Source: Candidatus Gastranaerophilales bacterium (GTDB lineage: Bacteria > Cyanobacteriota > Vampirovibrionia > Gastranaerophilales > Gastranaerophilaceae). From it: a DNA stretch of 64,000 nt. Within the stretch, counting starts at the first letter, position 1, and each line of letters opens with the position of its first letter. Positions 9,022 to 16,918 of this stretch are shown one piece after another. The DNA lies in NCBI GenBank assembly GCA_944326465.1, contig CALVEB010000006.1:27941-91940 (forward strand), given 5' to 3'. Both the position numbers and the translations under genes were made by a program. The notes beneath the pieces are model-generated. The model worked only from the letters and a program-made list of their open reading frames with translations, had not been told where the DNA came from and did not search any database.

Positions 9022-10105
9022 ATGGATACAACAGAACTTAAACAACAAATAAATACTTTAACAGACAGATATGAAAAGCTAAAGGAGTGTCCCTGAAAAG
9101 CTGGAGCAGGATTTGTCACGACTTGAAGCAGAAATGCAATCGCCAGAGGTTTGGAGTGATACAGATAAAAGTTCAAGACTCGGACAAGAAATTAAAGAGA
9201 TAAAGGAAACTCTGGAAAGACAGAATAACTGGCAGTCTATTTTAGATGATGCGCAGGTCTCACTTGAGATTGACGATGAAGACCTTATAAATGAATCTGC
9301 CAGACGCCTTGAAGCTATGGAACGAGAACTGAACAAGTTTGAAATATGCAAAATGCTGAGCGGAGAATATGATGAAGCCGATGCAATTTTGACAATCAAT
9401 TCAGGCGCCGGCGGCACTGATGCGCAGGACTGGGCAAGTATGCTTTTAAGAATGTACATGCGCTGGGCTGAACGCCGCGGTTGGAAAGTAGAACTGCTCG
9501 ACAAGCTTGACGGTGAAGAAGCCGGTATAAAATCAGCGTCAATTCAAATTACCGGTAAATTTGCCTTCGGTTATGCCAAAGCTGAAAAAGGCGTACACAG
9601 ACTCGTCAGAATTTCGCCTTTTAATGCAAACGGTAAACGCCAGACAAGTTTCGCATCAGTTGAAGTCGCACCCCTTATTGAAGATTACGAAAAAACTATT
9701 GAAATTCCGCCTGATGATTTGGAAGTTGAAACAATGCGTTCCGGCGGCGCAGGCGGTCAAAAAGTTAATAAAGTGGAAACCGCTGTCAGAATTTTACATA
9801 AGCCGACAGGAATCGTCGTAAAATGTCAAATACACAGAACACAATTACAAAATAAACATACTGCAATGTTAATGCTTGCCTCAAAATTACTGGCAATAAG
9901 GCAAGCAGAGCACGAAAAAAAACTCGCCGATATTAAAGGTGAAAACGCTGATATAAATTTCGGTTCCCAAATCCGTTCTTACGTATTTCATCCATACAAA
10001 ATGGTTAAAGATCACCGTACGAATTGTGAAGTTGGAAATGTTGATGCAGTAATGGATGGGGATATAGATATTTTTGTTGACACATATCTAAGAGCCAATG
10101 CTTAA
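9022..10105 (+). CDS. prfB: Peptide chain release factor 2 (programmed +1 frameshift)
   Basis: Release factor for UGA/UAA stops. A first frame of 24 codons runs from ATG 9022 to TGA 9094-9096. The main frame resumes at GAA 9095 and runs to 10105, giving a 360-residue protein of normal RF2 length. Seen in the main part: the SPF anticodon-like tripeptide ([15 protein letters not shown]) and the catalytic GGQ ([11 protein letters not shown]). The frameshift autoregulates synthesis: when RF2 is scarce, the ribosome slips past the in-frame UGA. Read as a single frame the N-terminus would be missing, so the gene must be annotated as joined. A hairpin terminator follows. Confidence 0.95.
9081..9096 (+). 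other. RF2 recoding site (CCC TGA)
   Basis: An internal Shine-Dalgarno-like AAAGGAG (9081-9087), a three-base spacer TGT, slippery codon CCC (9091-9093), then TGA. A +1 slip from CCC to CCT leads into GAA. Geometry equals the classical site, but the slippery codon is a proline codon instead of the common CTT. Confidence 0.85.
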
Positions 10106-10140
10106 AAATGCTTAAATAATATAGCTATATAAATAAAAAT

Positions 10141-10160
10141 GCTCCCATTCGGGAGCTTTT
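10141..10160. terminator. Bidirectional terminator
   Basis: Stem GCTCCC/GGGAGC with loop ATTC and T-run serves prfB. The opposite strand also ends in ATTTTT and can serve the convergent 392-residue gene. Confidence 0.85.
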
Positions 10161-10202
10161 ATAAAATTGGTAGGGAAAATAGGGGAAAGGGAAAATCTTT
10201 TT

Positions 10203-11381
10203 CTAAGAAAATATACTGAATGTTTTTTCTACGTTCTTGTCTACAACACTCTTGACAGAATCATATTCTGTTTGTAATGTGTTGTGTTCAGTATCTAATT
10301 TCTTTAATTCAAGGTCAAATCTGTTATCTTTACGTTCAAGGTCTTCTAACGCCTGAGTATATTTTCTTTCTGCTTCTGAAATTTTTGCTTCGTCTTTAAC
10401 TTCCTGAATAGATTCATCTTCACTCAATGTTGTTGAGACAAATCCGTCTTCTGTAGCTGAATAGTATTCAAGCTTGAAGTTTCCTTGTTTAAGTTCATCG
10501 ATAAATGTGGACATATCTTTTAAAGGTGATTTACTGATGCCGTTATCTACTTGAGTAAGAATATAGTGGCTGCTGTCGGCATCTGCTTTTGCAGCGCTGT
10601 CAGTATATGTAAAGAAGTCACCTGATTGCATTCTGTAGAAAATATTTTCGTAATAAGTAATCATTTGTTTATTTTCTACATTATAAGCAGTATTTGCCGG
10701 AGTTGCAGAAGTACTGCAATAAGATTCTGTTAAAGCTACAGCATAATCATACAATTCACGTTGTTCTTTTGTTGTGCCGTTATAATTGATAGGCTGCGGA
10801 TCACCGCCTGCCGGTGTATATGTTGCATATCCGGAACCTGCTTCTCCAAATGACATCCAGCCAAAACCGAAATCATGTTCGTCATCACCATATTCAATAC
10901 CGACACTTGTTAAATATTTATCCCACGCATCGTGTATTTTCTCTTCAATTTCTGTATGCTCTTCTGTTTTATCTGCATCAGTCGCTTTAAAATCAGGATT
11001 AACATCAGAAAGAGAATAACCGTATAATGCTAAAAACTTTGTTAAATCTCCGTTGCTTTCAATAAATTTATCTGCCATGTCTTCAGTGACAAGCACACGG
11101 CCTTTTGTATCTGAAACAATATACTGTTTGCCTAATTCAGCAACTTGCGGACTTGTAATTACAGCATAAGTTAAATCGCTATAGTTTGCATTAGCGCCGT
11201 CAAAACTTGTAAGCACAGTATATTTAGTTGCGGCTAACGCATTATTGTATTCAGCAGTAATCTGATCTGTCTGATTTGCAAGTCTTTCTTTTGCATAAGA
11301 AACAGATTGACCTGATTGTTCATTATCAGTCAAACGAGCTGTTATACTTAATAAACGTGCCTGACTGGCTGCCATTCCCAT
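10203..11381 (-). CDS. Hook/flagellin-like coiled protein, unknown function
   Basis: 392 residues with no signal peptide. The N-terminus MGMAASQARLLSITARL forms an amphipathic helix, and the last 70 residues (SEAERKYTQALEDLERKDNRFDLELKKL onward, ending in a D-K-N-V-E-K stretch) form a long coiled coil. The middle is polar, rich in Tyr, Thr, Ser and Asp, and probably globular. Helical ends around a variable middle recall flagellin or hook-type export substrates. I recall similar MGMAASQARLL starts in related gut bacteria, but no function. AAGGA precedes the start. It faces prfB and shares its terminator. Confidence 0.7.
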   Translation of the reverse strand: MGMAASQARLLSITARLTDNEQSGQSVSYAKERLANQTDQITAEYNNALAATKYTVLTSFDGANANYSDLTYAVITSPQVAELGKQYIVSDTKGRVLVTEDMADKFIESNGDLTKFLALYGYSLSDVNPDFKATDADKTEEHTEIEEKIHDAWDKYLTSVGIEYGDDEHDFGFGWMSFGEAGSGYATYTPAGGDPQPINYNGTTKEQRELYDYAVALTESYCSTSATPANTAYNVENKQMITYYENIFYRMQSGDFFTYTDSAAKADADSSHYILTQVDNGISKSPLKDMSTFIDELKQGNFKLEYYSATEDGFVSTTLSEDESIQEVKDEAKISEAERKYTQALEDLERKDNRFDLELKKLDTEHNTLQTEYDSVKSVVDKNVEKTFSIFS

Positions 11382-11491
11382 AGCGAAAAGTCCTTTCTGA
11401 AATATTGCAACTTGTATTTATGGTTACGGCATTTTTCTATCAAAACTTTAAATATCTATATAACTTCATTTACATTTTGTTACAAAAAGAA

Positions 11492-11510
11492 GAGGCAGTA
11501 AAACTGCCTC
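11492..11510 (-). terminator. Terminator downstream of ileS
   Basis: GAGGCAG/CTGCCTC stem with a five-base loop, followed on the minus strand by a T-rich tail. It lies 40 bases past the ileS stop. Confidence 0.75.
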
Positions 11511-11550
11511 GAGAATATTCTATTTTGACGATAGTCTATTTAATTGTTAA

Positions 11551-14376
11551 TTATAGATTTTTTATTGCGTCCTGACATTCTTCACAAATGCCATCAGAAT
11601 TAAGTTTTCTGTATTTCCAACAGCGGGCGCATTTTTCACCTTCAGCTTTTGTTACCCAAACAGTATAACCTTCTTCTGTATGTAAATTCAACACGCTTTC
11701 AGGTGCTTTGTCAACGACATAAGCCTGAGATGTTATAAATATATTGCATAATTCATCTTCGTTAGCCTTTAAAACTGAATTATCATCTGCTTTTATGTAT
11801 ACAGCGACTTCAAGTGAACTTCCTACTTGTTTGTCTGCGCGTAACGGTTCTATAGCACGTGTCACAACTTCCCGCGCTTTTAGAATTTTTTCAAATTCTG
11901 CTTCCAATTCAGAATTTGTCCACTTATCATTTGCTTTAGGCCAATCAGAAAGCAAAATACTTTCTAATCCTGCTTTTTGCGCTTCCGGTACACTCATCCA
12001 GATATCTTCTGCCTGATGCGGCATAACCGGTACAAGAAGTCTTACAAGAGTCTGGGAAATCTCATATAATACTGTCTGGCATGCCCGTCTTGATAAAGAT
12101 TTTTTACCGGCTGTATACAATCTGTCTTTTACGATATCCAGATAAAATGCACTTAAATCAACCGCGGCAAAGTTTTGCAGGCTCTGGAAGTATTTATAAA
12201 ATTCATAATTATTAAATGCCTCAGTAACCTGATTAATAAGTTGATTTAGTTTATGTAGAGCATATTTATCAATATTTTTAAGCTCATCATAATCAACATA
12301 ATCCTTTTCAGGATCAAAATCAAACAGGTTGCCGAGCAAAAATCTTGATGTATTTCTTGTTTTCTTAAAGATTTCAACGAGCTGCTTGATAATATTGTCG
12401 CCGATTTTTATGTCGTTTCTGTAATCGACAGAAGCAGCCCAGAGTCTCAAAATATCAGCCCCATAAGTTTTAATTATGTCATCCGGTCTGATATAGTTGC
12501 CTAAAGATTTAGACATTTTACGTCCGTCCTCGCCGAACACAAATCCGTGAGTAAGAACTGTTTTATAAGGAGCTTTCCCCTGAGTTGCGATAGATGTTAA
12601 TAATGAAGACTGGAACCAGCCTCTGTGCTGGTCAGAGCCTTCAAGATACATATCTACAGGAGTATGACCGAGTTGTTCAGAACGTTTTTCTACAACTGCG
12701 CGCCATGTAACGCCTGAATCAAACCATACATCCATAATATCGTTTTCTTTTGTAAAGCAATGTGTTTTGCCGCACTTAGGACACTTAAATCCCTGCGGCA
12801 GCAATTCATCTGCAGTATACTTAACCCACGCATCTGAACTTTCTTTTTCAAATATTTTAGCTACATTTTCTATTGTTTCATCAGTTACAATAACTTCTCC
12901 GCAATCTTTACAATAGAAAACAGGTATCGGCACGCCCCATGCACGCTGGCGGGAAATACACCAGTCAGAACGGCCTTCCACCATATTAGAAATTCTTGCC
13001 TCTCCGCCTGCCGGTATCCATTTAACATTTTTTATAGCATCAAGCGTTTCTTTTCTAAATTTATCTACCTTAACAAACCATTGCGGTGTAGCGCGGTAAA
13101 TTACAGGATTTTTACATCTCCAGCAGTGCGGGTAGCTGTGCTGAATATCAGCCTGTGAAAGCAATGCTCCGCAATTTTGAAGTTTTTCTATAACAATTTT
13201 GTTGCCTTTATAATAAGGAACGCCTTCAAGATCTTTATCCTGAACAGCTTCTGTCCAGACTCCGCGGCCGTCAAGCGGTGAAAATACCTCAATACCGTAT
13301 CTGCATCCGACTTCATAGTCCTCAAGCCCGTGCCCCGGAGCAGTATGTACAGCACCGGTACCGGCGTCAAGCGTGACGTGCTCACCTAAAATTATCGGTG
13401 ATTTTCTGTTTACAAGCGGGTGTTTAGTATTTAAAAGTTCCAAATCCTGTCCTGCACACGCGCCTACAACTTTTATATCTTCTTCCTTCCAGTCAACATC
13501 TGCCAGAAAGGCCCCCAAAAGCTCCTGCGCTACAAAATACACATCGCCTTTATATTCAAAGAAAGTGTATTCAAATTTAGGGTGAAGGCTTATTGCCATA
13601 TTAGAAGGAATTGTCCACGGGGTTGTTGTCCAGATTACAGCATATAAAGGTTTATCACTATTCACACCTGCTGCCTTAAACGCTTTTTTCCTGTCCTCAT
13701 CTTCAAATTTAAATCTTACATAGATAGATGTTGATGTGTGATCTGCATATTCAACTTCTGCTTCCGCAAGCGCTGTTTCGCACGCTGCACACCAGTAAAC
13801 AGGTTTTAGCCCTTTTTCAATATATCCTTTCAGGTACATTTCGCCAAAAACTCTAATTTGTTCGGCCTCAAACTCAGGATTGATTGTAAGATAAGGGTGT
13901 TCCCAATCGCCCCAGACACCGAGGCGTTTAAATTCGTTTTCCTGCCCTTTAAGATTTTTATGCGCAAATTCCCTGCATTTTTGTCTTAACTCTAATGGAG
14001 TAAGTGCACTTCTGCCGCCTTTTATATTTTTGACAACAGCATTTTCGATCGGAAGTCCGTGGCCGTCATACCCCGGTACGTATGGCGCATAGAACCCTGA
14101 TTGAGATTTATATTTTATCAAAATATCTTTAAGGATTTTGTTCAAAGCAGTACCAACGTGAATTTTTTCAGAACTCAAATACGGCGGACCGTCATGTAAA
14201 ACAAAAGAATTTGTTTTATCGCGCTGCTCAATATTTTTTTCGTAAATATTGTGTTCTTCCCAGAATTTTTGTATTTCAAGTTCTCTGACAGCAGCATTAG
14301 CCCTCATCGCAAGTGTTGTTTGAGGCAAATTCAATGTTTCTTTATATTCAACCTTTGTTCCTGTTTCATTAGTCAT
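11551..14376 (-). CDS. ileS: Isoleucine--tRNA ligase
   Basis: Class I synthetase charging tRNA-Ile, 941 residues, the full bacterial length. An editing (CP1) domain with TTTPWTIPSN, the KMSKS loop (GRKMSKSLGN, about residue 621), an anticodon domain and a C-terminal zinc finger (CARCWKYRK...CEEC) are all visible, placing it in the zinc-finger bacterial type. Oddities: the HIGH signature reads HVGT (residues 73-76) inside PPYLSSEKIHVGTALNK, and the usual WDTHGLPIE reads YDGHGLPIE. It lies 4 bases after the symporter gene, forming a two-gene unit. Identity is firm; the motif change is discussed among the findings. Confidence 0.96.
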   Translation of the reverse strand: MTNETGTKVEYKETLNLPQTTLAMRANAAVRELEIQKFWEEHNIYEKNIEQRDKTNSFVLHDGPPYLSSEKIHVGTALNKILKDILIKYKSQSGFYAPYVPGYDGHGLPIENAVVKNIKGGRSALTPLELRQKCREFAHKNLKGQENEFKRLGVWGDWEHPYLTINPEFEAEQIRVFGEMYLKGYIEKGLKPVYWCAACETALAEAEVEYADHTSTSIYVRFKFEDEDRKKAFKAAGVNSDKPLYAVIWTTTPWTIPSNMAISLHPKFEYTFFEYKGDVYFVAQELLGAFLADVDWKEEDIKVVGACAGQDLELLNTKHPLVNRKSPIILGEHVTLDAGTGAVHTAPGHGLEDYEVGCRYGIEVFSPLDGRGVWTEAVQDKDLEGVPYYKGNKIVIEKLQNCGALLSQADIQHSYPHCWRCKNPVIYRATPQWFVKVDKFRKETLDAIKNVKWIPAGGEARISNMVEGRSDWCISRQRAWGVPIPVFYCKDCGEVIVTDETIENVAKIFEKESSDAWVKYTADELLPQGFKCPKCGKTHCFTKENDIMDVWFDSGVTWRAVVEKRSEQLGHTPVDMYLEGSDQHRGWFQSSLLTSIATQGKAPYKTVLTHGFVFGEDGRKMSKSLGNYIRPDDIIKTYGADILRLWAASVDYRNDIKIGDNIIKQLVEIFKKTRNTSRFLLGNLFDFDPEKDYVDYDELKNIDKYALHKLNQLINQVTEAFNNYEFYKYFQSLQNFAAVDLSAFYLDIVKDRLYTAGKKSLSRRACQTVLYEISQTLVRLLVPVMPHQAEDIWMSVPEAQKAGLESILLSDWPKANDKWTNSELEAEFEKILKAREVVTRAIEPLRADKQVGSSLEVAVYIKADDNSVLKANEDELCNIFITSQAYVVDKAPESVLNLHTEEGYTVWVTKAEGEKCARCWKYRKLNSDGICEECQDAIKNL

Positions 14377-14380
14377 TTTG

Positions 14381-15730
14381 TTATCCTTTTTCTATTTGTA
14401 CCACTTCTTTATTTTTATGCTCAGAATGATTTTCTTCTATATGCAAAATATTATGCTTAATATCTTCACCAAGACTTTCCGCCTTAGACATTCTGACAAA
14501 TTCATTCATTTTATCATAATCAAATTCATTTTCCCAGCGTGCTATAACAACAGTTGCCACACAATTTCCGATTAAGTTAACAGTTGTTCTGCCCATATCA
14601 AGAATCTGGTCAATACCAAGCAGAATTGCAACACCTAAAATCGGAATATTAAAGCTTGCGAGGGTTCCGGCAAGAACGATTAGCGAAACACGCGGGACAC
14701 CTGCAACACCTTTACTTGTTAACATAAGAGCAAGCATAATTATTAACTGCTGGTTCAAATCTAAATTTATACCAACGATCTGAGAAGAGAATAAAACCGC
14801 CATTGCAAGATATAGCGTACTGCCGTCAAGATTAAACGTGTATCCTGTCGGCATAACGAACCCGACAATATTTTTAGGCACGCCAAAACGCTCCATAATC
14901 TCCATAGCGCGCGGGAAAGCAGCTTCTGAACTTGCCGTTGTAAACGCGAGCAGCGCCGGCCCCTGTAATGCTCTTATCAGATTACGGAAAGATATCTTAA
15001 CTATTTTACAAACAATTATAAGCACCAGCAGGACAAAGACAGCCAGAGCCGCATATAATGCCCCGATGACTTTTGCATAGTTTTTGAGAATACTTAAACC
15101 ATTAGCCCCGACAGTAGCGGCAATAGCGCCGAAAATCCCGAGCGGTGCAAAATACATTACATATTCAGTAAATTTAAACATTATTTGAGAAACCGAGTTT
15201 AAAACATCCAGAACAGGTTTTGCAGCCTTACCAACAGCGATTATTGCAAGCGAAAAGAATATTGAGAATACGACAATTTGCAATAAATTTCCCTGCGCCA
15301 TAGCATCAACTATACTTGTTGGGAAAATATCAGTAACCATAGCACCGATTGAAGTATGCGCATGAGTTGCCGCCATAAGACCGGCTTCCTGCATGTGAAT
15401 AGCATGCTGAGAAGTACCTGAGACAAAGCCCACCCCCGGTTTGAAAATATTTCCCATGGAAAGCCCGATTATAAGTGCTAAAGTTGTAACGATTTCAAAA
15501 TAGATAATTGTTTTAAGCCCGATTTTACCGAGACTTTTGGCATCACCATGCCCCGCGATGCCGACAACAAGAGTAGCGAACAGCAAAGGGGCAATAATCA
15601 TTTTAACGAGCCGCAAGAATATTTCAGCGAACGGCCGCATTCTAACCGCAAAATCAGGGGTAAAATGACCAACCAGCACGCCGAGAACAAGGGCTATAAA
15701 TATCAAAGCTGTAAGTCTTGAGTGTTTCAA
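14381..15730 (-). CDS. Dicarboxylate/amino acid:cation symporter
   Basis: Na+ or H+-coupled uptake of C4-dicarboxylates or acidic amino acids (GltP/GltT/DctA family, DAACS). Multi-pass inner membrane protein with the re-entrant serine-rich hairpin (TTASSEAAFPRAMEIM) and the substrate/Na+ motif GYTFNLDGSTLYLAMA. A second signature near MGRTTVNLIGNCVATVV supports it. 449 residues. The tail after residue 415 is His- and Glu-rich and cytosolic. The start codon is TTG with GAGG upstream, and TATAAT lies on the minus strand at 15754-15749. Substrate cannot be decided. ileS follows in the same direction after 4 bases. Confidence 0.93.
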   Translation of the reverse strand: MKHSRLTALIFIALVLGVLVGHFTPDFAVRMRPFAEIFLRLVKMIIAPLLFATLVVGIAGHGDAKSLGKIGLKTIIYFEIVTTLALIIGLSMGNIFKPGVGFVSGTSQHAIHMQEAGLMAATHAHTSIGAMVTDIFPTSIVDAMAQGNLLQIVVFSIFFSLAIIAVGKAAKPVLDVLNSVSQIMFKFTEYVMYFAPLGIFGAIAATVGANGLSILKNYAKVIGALYAALAVFVLLVLIIVCKIVKISFRNLIRALQGPALLAFTTASSEAAFPRAMEIMERFGVPKNIVGFVMPTGYTFNLDGSTLYLAMAVLFSSQIVGINLDLNQQLIIMLALMLTSKGVAGVPRVSLIVLAGTLASFNIPILGVAILLGIDQILDMGRTTVNLIGNCVATVVIARWENEFDYDKMNEFVRMSKAESLGEDIKHNILHIEENHSEHKNKEVVQIEKG

Positions 15731-15824
15731 TTCGGTTACCTCAACGATATTATACTATAAAAACACTATTTGCAAAATTTTAGTTTAAAAAATGTAAATA
15801 GACAAATATAAATCATTTATAGGG

Positions 15825-15853
15825 TTGCAAATTTCTGAAACATAGGCTATAAT
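15825..15853 (+). promoter_or_regulatory. Strong promoter before the repeat region
   Basis: TTGCAA (15825-15830), 17-base spacer, TATAAT (15848-15853): nearly consensus. It faces into the repeat-rich region and would start transcription near 15860, ahead of the ATG at 15883. Confidence 0.7.
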
Positions 15854-15882
15854 ATATGTATGGATACACGTGAGGATTCTTA

Positions 15883-16413
15883 ATGGCTGAAACCACAGGA
15901 AAAAGATTTGATATAAACGAGAAATCCAGCACTAACCGTAGGGTGGGCAAAACGTATTTCCGTATGGACTGCACAAAGCGAGCACTCAATGTTGTCAGAA
16001 TTGATAAACAGAATACGGGACTAATTCATGTAACGAACCTATTCCCTTATTCCCCTGTCTTGGATTTGCTCCACGCTCACGGAGACTCGCCTGAGGAGCG
16101 TTGCTCCAGTCGGCTCGTTCCGTTCGCTATCCGGACTCGCTTCGCTCCGTCCGTCCGCAAATCCGCTATTCCCTTATTCCCTTTGCCTAAATGGCAATAT
16201 GCCCAAAACCCTTGTCCCATAAGGCTTTCAGCAGGGGGGGGGGGGGCTAAATCCGCTTCACTCAACTCTTTCAGGCGGACGAAGTCCGCTCTTACACATC
16301 GGACAACCGCTAAAGAACAAAGGCTCTTATTCCGTCATACCGCAACGAATATCTTTGCAAATTACCAAAATCGACACCTTGCGGTATCTCAAATCAAATT
16401 CAACACAAGCTAA
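15883..16413 (+). CDS. Doubtful open frame built largely from repeats
   Basis: A 176-codon open frame preceded by GAGG and a near-consensus promoter. The first 55 codons look unique; the rest runs through the 111-base core repeat, flanking octamers, a 13-G tract and further GC-rich repeat sequence. The translation is rich in Arg, Ser and Pro with no recognisable domain. The same core repeat is read in the same frame in the prepilin gene at 16919. It may be the remnant of a gene invaded by repeats, or a transcribed non-coding unit. I regard translation into a functional protein as unlikely but cannot exclude it. Confidence 0.3.
   Translation: MAETTGKRFDINEKSSTNRRVGKTYFRMDCTKRALNVVRIDKQNTGLIHVTNLFPYSPVLDLLHAHGDSPEERCSSRLVPFAIRTRFAPSVRKSAIPLFPLPKWQYAQNPCPIRLSAGGGGAKSASLNSFRRTKSALTHRTTAKEQRLLFRHTATNIFANYQNRHLAVSQIKFNTS
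16039..16181 (+). repeat. 111-bp core repeat, copy 1, with octamer flanks
   Basis: The core at 16055-16165 matches 17175-17285 with only two differences in 111 bases. It is GC-rich, against an AT-rich background, and contains small hairpins (GGAGC/GCTCC). On each side stands the same 16 bases, CTATTCCCTTATTCCC, i.e. two octamers (16039-16054 and 16166-16181). Confidence 0.92.
16234..16246 (+). repeat. Homopolymer tract of 13 G
   Basis: Thirteen consecutive G in an AT-rich genome, inside the doubtful frame at 15883. It could be a slippage-prone tract or a sequencing/assembly error. Confidence 0.85.
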
Positions 16414-16487
16414 AAACTTGTGCAATATAGTATAAAAATAAGTAATTCGTTATCATAGACAGAAATACTACTTAACAGGAACTATGA

Positions 16488-16841
16488 ATGAGAAAAAGAT
16501 TTAAAATAAAAAATTTAATAAGGAATAACCGCTACGCATTCCTCTCCAGGGGGGAGGAAAAGAATTTGTTAGCGAATGAAATGAGCTTACAAATTCTAGG
16601 TGGGGGGTGGACAAGTCCACTCTTACACTCTTGGGAGCCGCTAAAGAAATACGGTGCCCGACTAATGTGCGCATCCAACGAACCAACCCCCTCCCGAATT
16701 TCTAAGTTCGCAGGCTCACTAAGAAATTCAGCCCTCCCCCTCGGAGAGGGCAATCACAGTCCACATCTAAACAACAGGACGAAAAACGTCACAAAGTCAC
16801 AGTCACTTAATCACAAAATCACACAAAAATGTAATAGATAA
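16488..16841 (+). CDS. Doubtful open frame across a foldback repeat
   Basis: 117 codons starting MRKRFKIKNLIRNN, with a weak AGGAA upstream. After the first 15 residues the frame enters the foldback element at 16541-16750 and the octamer array behind it, giving low-complexity Pro/Ser/Arg sequence. The basic start resembles the leader of a prepilin or secreted protein, so a gene may have been interrupted here. No domain is visible and I doubt it is functional. Confidence 0.25.
   Translation: MRKRFKIKNLIRNNRYAFLSRGEEKNLLANEMSLQILGGGWTSPLLHSWEPLKKYGARLMCASNEPTPSRISKFAGSLRNSALPLGEGNHSPHLNNRTKNVTKSQSLNHKITQKCNR
16541..16750. repeat. Foldback GC-rich repeat element
   Basis: Opens with CCTCTCCAGGGGGGAGG and closes with CCCTCCCCCTCGGAGAGGG. 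Between them GGTGGGGGG opposes AACCCCCTCCC, and CAAATTCTAG opposes GAATTTCT, forming nested imperfect inverted repeats. The segment with AAGTCC, CTCTTACAC and CCGCTAAAGAA also occurs, diverged, at 16275-16318. Confidence 0.7.
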
Positions 16842-16918
16842 GGCCGGCAAAGCCGGCAGAAAGCAGAGGTTACAATGACCAAAATGAAGAATCACAAAAC
16901 AAAAAGAAAGGAGAACAA

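Noticed and set aside
16055..16165. Core repeat as an insertion sequence
   Set aside because: Only 111 bases, no transposase; at most a non-autonomous element.
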